A stretch of DNA of 14,596 nucleotides from Lysobacteraceae bacterium (GTDB lineage Bacteria; Pseudomonadota; Gammaproteobacteria; Xanthomonadales; Xanthomonadaceae): the NCBI GenBank assembly GCA_027483745.1, contig JAIXTZ010000283.1, forward strand, positions 1 to 14,596, read 5' to 3'. The translations under genes were made by a program, and so were the position numbers. Below are positions 14,174-14,596 of this stretch, piece by piece. Positions within the stretch are counted from its first letter, which is position 1. The number at the start of each line of letters is the position of its first letter. The notes below the pieces were generated by a model, which saw only the letters and a program-made list of their open reading frames with translations, had not been told where the DNA came from and did no database searches.

Positions 14174-14378
14174 GGGGATATGGCAGCAGGCCGATCCGCG
14201 GCCGTCAACGGCGGCGGACGGGCGGCGGCGGCGGCCAAGGCGAAAAAAAGTGCCGATTTCTTCGCGTGGGGGCTCACTTTTGCCGCGTTTCAGGCGAGGA
14301 TTGGCACGTCCGAGCCGACCTTCGGGTCGCCGGGCCGGTCCCATTGCCGATCCACGGAACCTCACGAGAACCCATCAC
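14174..14378. other. Divergent intergenic region between LOG and HU-like genes
   Basis: This 205-bp gap should hold the promoters of both genes. I see a GGC-rich triplet run near 14219-14235 and a run of seven A at 14243-14249, but no clear -35/-10 pair, operator or RNA hairpin. No credible coding sequence lies in it. Confidence 0.5.
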
Positions 14379-14596
14379 ATGGCAACGAAGAAAGCAGTCA
14401 AGAAAGCTCCGGCCAAGAAGGCCGCCCCGAAGAAGGCCGCCAAGGCCGCCCCGGCAGCGCCGAAGGCCATCAAGGACACGCTGAACAAGACCGGCCTCGT
14501 CGCGCACATCGCCGAAGCCGCTGGCGTCGCCGCCAAGGACGTCCGTGGCGTGCTCGCCGCGCTCGAAGGCGCCATCGTCGGTTCGCTCAACAAGAA
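14379..14596 (+). CDS. HU-family DNA-binding protein with Lys/Ala-rich tail (partial, runs off the window)
   Basis: The first 72 codons of a gene cut by the window edge. Residues 1-28 form a Lys/Ala/Pro-rich tail (KKAVKKAPAKKAAPKKAAK) like eukaryotic histone H1 tails. From about residue 29 the sequence IKDTLNKTGLVAHIAEAAGV fits the first helices of HU/IHF proteins, followed by DVRGVLAALEGAIVGSLNKK; the DNA-binding arm lies beyond the window. Tailed HU proteins of this type occur in Xanthomonadales and act as nucleoid proteins. Start ATG 14379 has only a weak GAG upstream. Identification is limited by truncation, but the combination is characteristic. Confidence 0.82.
   Translation, partial: MATKKAVKKAPAKKAAPKKAAKAAPAAPKAIKDTLNKTGLVAHIAEAAGVAAKDVRGVLAALEGAIVGSLNK

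Noticed and set aside
14219..14249. GGC-triplet run and A7 tract as a regulatory or contingency repeat
   Set aside because: The triplets are irregular and the A-tract is outside any gene; nothing ties them to a function.

Overview
The window is a GC-rich chromosomal stretch with tightly packed genes and several 4-bp ATGA/GTGA-type overlaps. The gene set points to a gammaproteobacterium of the Xanthomonadales/Lysobacterales type: a DUF2058 (YaiL-like) gene, a two-cysteine Xanthomonas-type ohrR-ohr pair, a free-methionine-sulfoxide reductase next to a TfoX C-terminal-domain gene, and an HU protein with a Lys/Ala-rich N-terminal tail. This assignment is inference from gene content; no marker gene fixes the genus. 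I see no phage, IS element, CRISPR array or plasmid gene.

Layout. At 1-2130 are an elongator tRNA-Met with its own terminator, a DUF2237 gene, a CPBP-type membrane protein and a DUF2058 gene ending in a terminator. The region 2240-8515 is a two-component signalling island built around a divergent intergenic region (4485-4750). To the left, on the minus strand, run a small HPt-like protein, a long response regulator with a degenerate plus an intact receiver domain, and a FixJ/NarL-type regulator. To the right, on the plus strand, run a 1016-residue membrane-bound hybrid histidine kinase (six TM segments, GAF, PAS, HisKA, HATPase, REC, HPt) and an overlapping response regulator with an unassigned helical C-terminal domain.

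From 8547 to 10375 lie the peroxide-sensing ohrR-ohr pair (minus strand) and a divergently oriented alpha/beta hydrolase; the 45-bp gap between them carries overlapping palindromes that look like the OhrR operator. From 10444 to 12238 are a 6-pyruvoyl-tetrahydropterin-synthase-family gene, then bioD in convergent overlap with it, and a TMEM175-like membrane protein gene that is translationally coupled to bioD. From 12291 to 13189 are free methionine-(R)-sulfoxide reductase and a TfoX-C protein. From 13199 to 14173 are a small exported protein and a LOG-family protein on the minus strand. The window ends inside an HU-type DNA-binding protein.

The most unusual element is the signalling island. 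The hybrid kinase keeps every phosphorelay residue (H501, D789, H956). The separate HPt-like protein has lysine (K59) where the phospho-accepting histidine should be, and the long response regulator has an N-terminal receiver fold without its acidic pocket, aspartate or lysine. The C-terminal domain of the co-transcribed regulator may be a second HPt-like bundle with aspartate in place of histidine. This looks like a phosphorelay with built-in non-catalytic partner modules.
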